Assembly (NCBI GenBank): GCA_038250675.1 | Contig: JBBSCB010000012.1 | Coordinates: 17,987 to 81,986 of the forward strand | DNA length: 64,000 nt | Origin: JAICUF01 sp038250675 | Lineage (GTDB): Bacteria > Gemmatimonadota > Gemmatimonadetes > Gemmatimonadales > GWC2-71-9 | Direction: 5' to 3' | Shown here: one piece after another, positions 62,015 through 64,000 of the stretch | Numbering within the stretch: position 1 is the stretch's first letter | Layout: every line of letters starts with the position of its first letter | Translations under genes and position numbers: made by a program | The notes under the pieces: generated by a model | The model's database searches: none | What the model saw: the letters and a program-made list of their open reading frames with translations, nothing else | Told to the model about the DNA's origin: nothing

Positions 62015-64000
62015 CGGCTTCCCCCGGTACGCCGCCGCAGCTCCTCGACCCAGTTCACCACCATCACGACGTGCCGATCCTCTCCAACGGGTCGGATCAT
62101 CACGAAGCTTTTCCCGTCGGGCGTGACATCGTAGTTCGGATGATAGCCGTCGGTGGCGAACGGCCACGCGAACAGCGTGTCGCGCGCGGTGACGGCAAGC
62201 GCCGGCGTCGTGGCGATGGTCGCGGCCATCAGCCTGGCACCGGTGCGGTAGAAGATGCTGGCCCCGTCGCGCGACCAGAGCGGTTCGCCGCCGCCGCCGG
62301 TCGACACCGCGACGCGTCCGCCCGCCGTCGAGAGCGCGCGCACGTACACCTCCTCGCGACCAGACTCGTTCGACACATAGGTGATCCATTTCGAATCCGG
62401 CGAGACCCTCGCCTCCTTGTCGTCGTTGATGGTCACAAGGATGGGCACCGGCGTCCGGTCGCCGGTGAGTGGCAGCAGGTACACGTCGCGGTTCCGCTCC
62501 GGCGTATCCACGCGATAGAGAAGGGCCCGGCCGTCCGGCGTGTACACGCCTTCGCGGATCGGGTCGCTCGCATGGTATACCATGGTGGCGCCCGCGCTGC
62601 CGTCAGCGGGCTGCGACCAGAGCCCGTCGGCCGGTGCCCGCGTGGAGGTGTACAGCACCTGGCTCCCGTCCGGCGACCATTCCGGCCGGTTATTGTAGCC
62701 TCCGCGGGTCAGCCGGTCGATCGTGTGCTCGGCCAGGTCGGCGATCCAGATGTCGACGCCGGTGGCCGCCTGCACTTCGACTGCGACACGACGACCGTCC
62801 GGCGAAAGCCGCGGATGCAGATACACCTGTGCCGAATCGACGAGCACGCGGGTCAGGCCGTGCGGGTCCACGCTCACGACCTGACTGCGGTTCCCGCCGC
62901 GCTGGAACAGCAGCGAGCCGCTGGCTGACAGTGCTATGGGAACGTTCCAGGCGGAGGGTGGCACCGCGACGCTGTCGGCAATCTGGAGTGGCGCGCCGGC
63001 CCGGAGGGTCCGGGTATCGAAGGGCACCACCATGAGCGCGCCATCACCCCGCACGTAGATCAGGGACCCGTCGATGAGCCCGGCGACCCTCGCGGCGCGA
63101 AGCCCGGCGAAGACGGTGGATTGCCCGGTCGAGACCGTCACCACGCCGATCCTCAAGTCCGCGTTGCTGGCGACGGTGCTGCTGTAGAAGACGAGCCGGC
63201 CGTGATCCGCCACCCGCGGCGCCAATTGCAGCCGCTCGCCGGTGGCCCGGTCGAAGTGGGAGAACTGCACCGGCTCGCCGCCATCCGACGAGACCCGCCA
63301 CAGCCCGCCCCCCATGCCGTATGCGCCGCGGGCGAACACGATGTCGCGATCGGAAATCCAGGTCAGCCCGGCGCCCACGAGTCCGCCGTCATCGATCGTG
63401 CAGAGCGTCGTCAGCGACGATCCATCGATGGCAATCTTCCGGAGCTTGCCGTCCGCCGACCGGAAGGCGATCCAGCGGCCGTCGGGCGAGAATTCAGCGT
63501 TGAGCCCGCCCTCAGTGCCCGGCAAGGCCCGGGACGCCAGGCGATCGAAACTCTTGAGGTACAGACTCCAGCCGCCGCCGGATTGGGCAACGGCGATGAC
63601 CGCCATGCTGCCGTCGGGTGAGAGGGCGAGCTGCGTGGCAACGCCGTCCTGAGGCACGGCGATCGTGCTGCCGGAGCCGGTCTGGAGCTCGAACCGAAAG
63701 ACGGCCGGCGTGTCGGGCCGCCTGACGCGGAGCCAGCCCACCGCGGCGAGGACCAGCGAGGCGAGCAGGGCGGCCACCCAGGGCCACGGCGCGCGGAACG
63801 TACGGACCGTCGCGCCCGTGGCGCGGGTCGAGCGGCGCATCGGGTTCACGCCGGCCCGTGTGGTCGGCTCGCCATCGAGCGCCACGGCAAAGGCCGCGGC
63901 GCTGGCCCAGCGATCGGCCGGGAGCTTGGCCAGCGCCGTGAGCACCGCGTCCTCGACGGCGTCGGGGACCGTGTCCCGCGCCCGCGACGGCGGGACCGGC
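62011..64000 (-). CDS. Ser/Thr kinase/propeller protein, N-terminal part outside window
   Basis: The frame is open to base 64000, so the gene begins beyond the window. Visible are the last kinase residues (DAVEDAVLTALAKLPADRWA, the helix that closes the kinase domain in its paralogues), a TM helix (WPWVAALLASLVLAAVGWL) and a complete propeller with SPDGSMAVIAV, SPDGRWIAFRS, SPDGRRVAVEV, SPDGSQVLYTS, TPDGRALLYRV and SPDSKWITYVS. The end VMVVNWVEELRRRTGGSR carries the N-W-x-E-E-L tail. It is coupled by GTGA to the 59324 kinase. Confidence 0.9.
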   Translation of the reverse strand, partial: PVPPSRARDTVPDAVEDAVLTALAKLPADRWASAAAFAVALDGEPTTRAGVNPMRRSTRATGATVRTFRAPWPWVAALLASLVLAAVGWLRVRRPDTPAVFRFELQTGSGSTIAVPQDGVATQLALSPDGSMAVIAVAQSGGGWSLYLKSFDRLASRALPGTEGGLNAEFSPDGRWIAFRSADGKLRKIAIDGSSLTTLCTIDDGGLVGAGLTWISDRDIVFARGAYGMGGGLWRVSSDGGEPVQFSHFDRATGERLQLAPRVADHGRLVFYSSTVASNADLRIGVVTVSTGQSTVFAGLRAARVAGLIDGSLIYVRGDGALMVVPFDTRTLRAGAPLQIADSVAVPPSAWNVPIALSASGSLLFQRGGNRSQVVSVDPHGLTRVLVDSAQVYLHPRLSPDGRRVAVEVQAATGVDIWIADLAEHTIDRLTRGGYNNRPEWSPDGSQVLYTSTRAPADGLWSQPADGSAGATMVYHASDPIREGVYTPDGRALLYRVDTPERNRDVYLLPLTGDRTPVPILVTINDDKEARVSPDSKWITYVSNESGREEVYVRALSTAGGRVAVSTGGGGEPLWSRDGASIFYRTGARLMAATIATTPALAVTARDTLFAWPFATDGYHPNYDVTPDGKSFVMIRPVGEDRHVVMVVNWVEELRRRTGGSR

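Overview
The window is high-GC DNA with almost no non-coding space. It most likely comes from a Gemmatimonadota-type soil bacterium. I infer this from gene content (many receptor-like Ser/Thr kinases with propeller or TPR C-termini, a DUF5916 outer-membrane-type protein, a secreted M28 peptidase, an RCC1-repeat lipoprotein) and not from any marker gene.

Region 1 (1-12.7 kb) is ordinary accessory metabolism and envelope: the end of an alpha/beta hydrolase, a secreted amidohydrolase, a GNAT acetyltransferase, a DUF5916 protein, a small gene plus a His/Gly-rich lipoprotein with a dockerin-like calcium loop, a hybrid sensor histidine kinase, an RCC1 lipoprotein, a glyoxalase-family remnant and an exported hypothetical protein.

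Region 2 (12.8-19.1 kb) holds a lone plus-strand Ser/Thr kinase with TPRs. It is followed by a dense patch of short repeats around an intact GIY-YIG nuclease gene, then a YdeI-family gene, an M28 peptidase and an AHSA1 fragment. The nuclease gene lies between inverted copies of one short repeat. A second, decayed GIY-YIG copy at 51 kb has the same layout. I read this as a mobile repeat/nuclease unit.

Region 3 (19.1-64 kb) is the striking part: a minus-strand array of 13 complete transmembrane Ser/Thr kinases plus one cut by the window edge (15 kinases in the window in all). The kinase domain is cytoplasmic, followed by one TM helix and an outside module: a TolB/WD40-like propeller (10 genes), TPRs behind a TolB-N/FlgO-like domain (2 here, 1 in region 2), or a formylglycine-generating-enzyme fold joined to a serine hydrolase (2). 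Genes are chained by ATGA/GTGA overlaps; six run without a break from 34.9 to 19.2 kb. At least five kinase remnants (heads, tails, one head-to-tail deletion) lie between the intact genes. In four kinases a dispersed-repeat-like sequence has been taken into the same kinase-domain loop. Three toxin-antitoxin-like pairs, a YidB-like gene, a ZIP-like membrane protein and a multicopper oxidase with reversed order of copper motifs are interspersed.

Together the array looks like a birth-and-death family of envelope sensor kinases, expanded by duplication, trimmed by deletion and invaded by repeats. No phosphatase or dedicated substrate gene is visible in the window.
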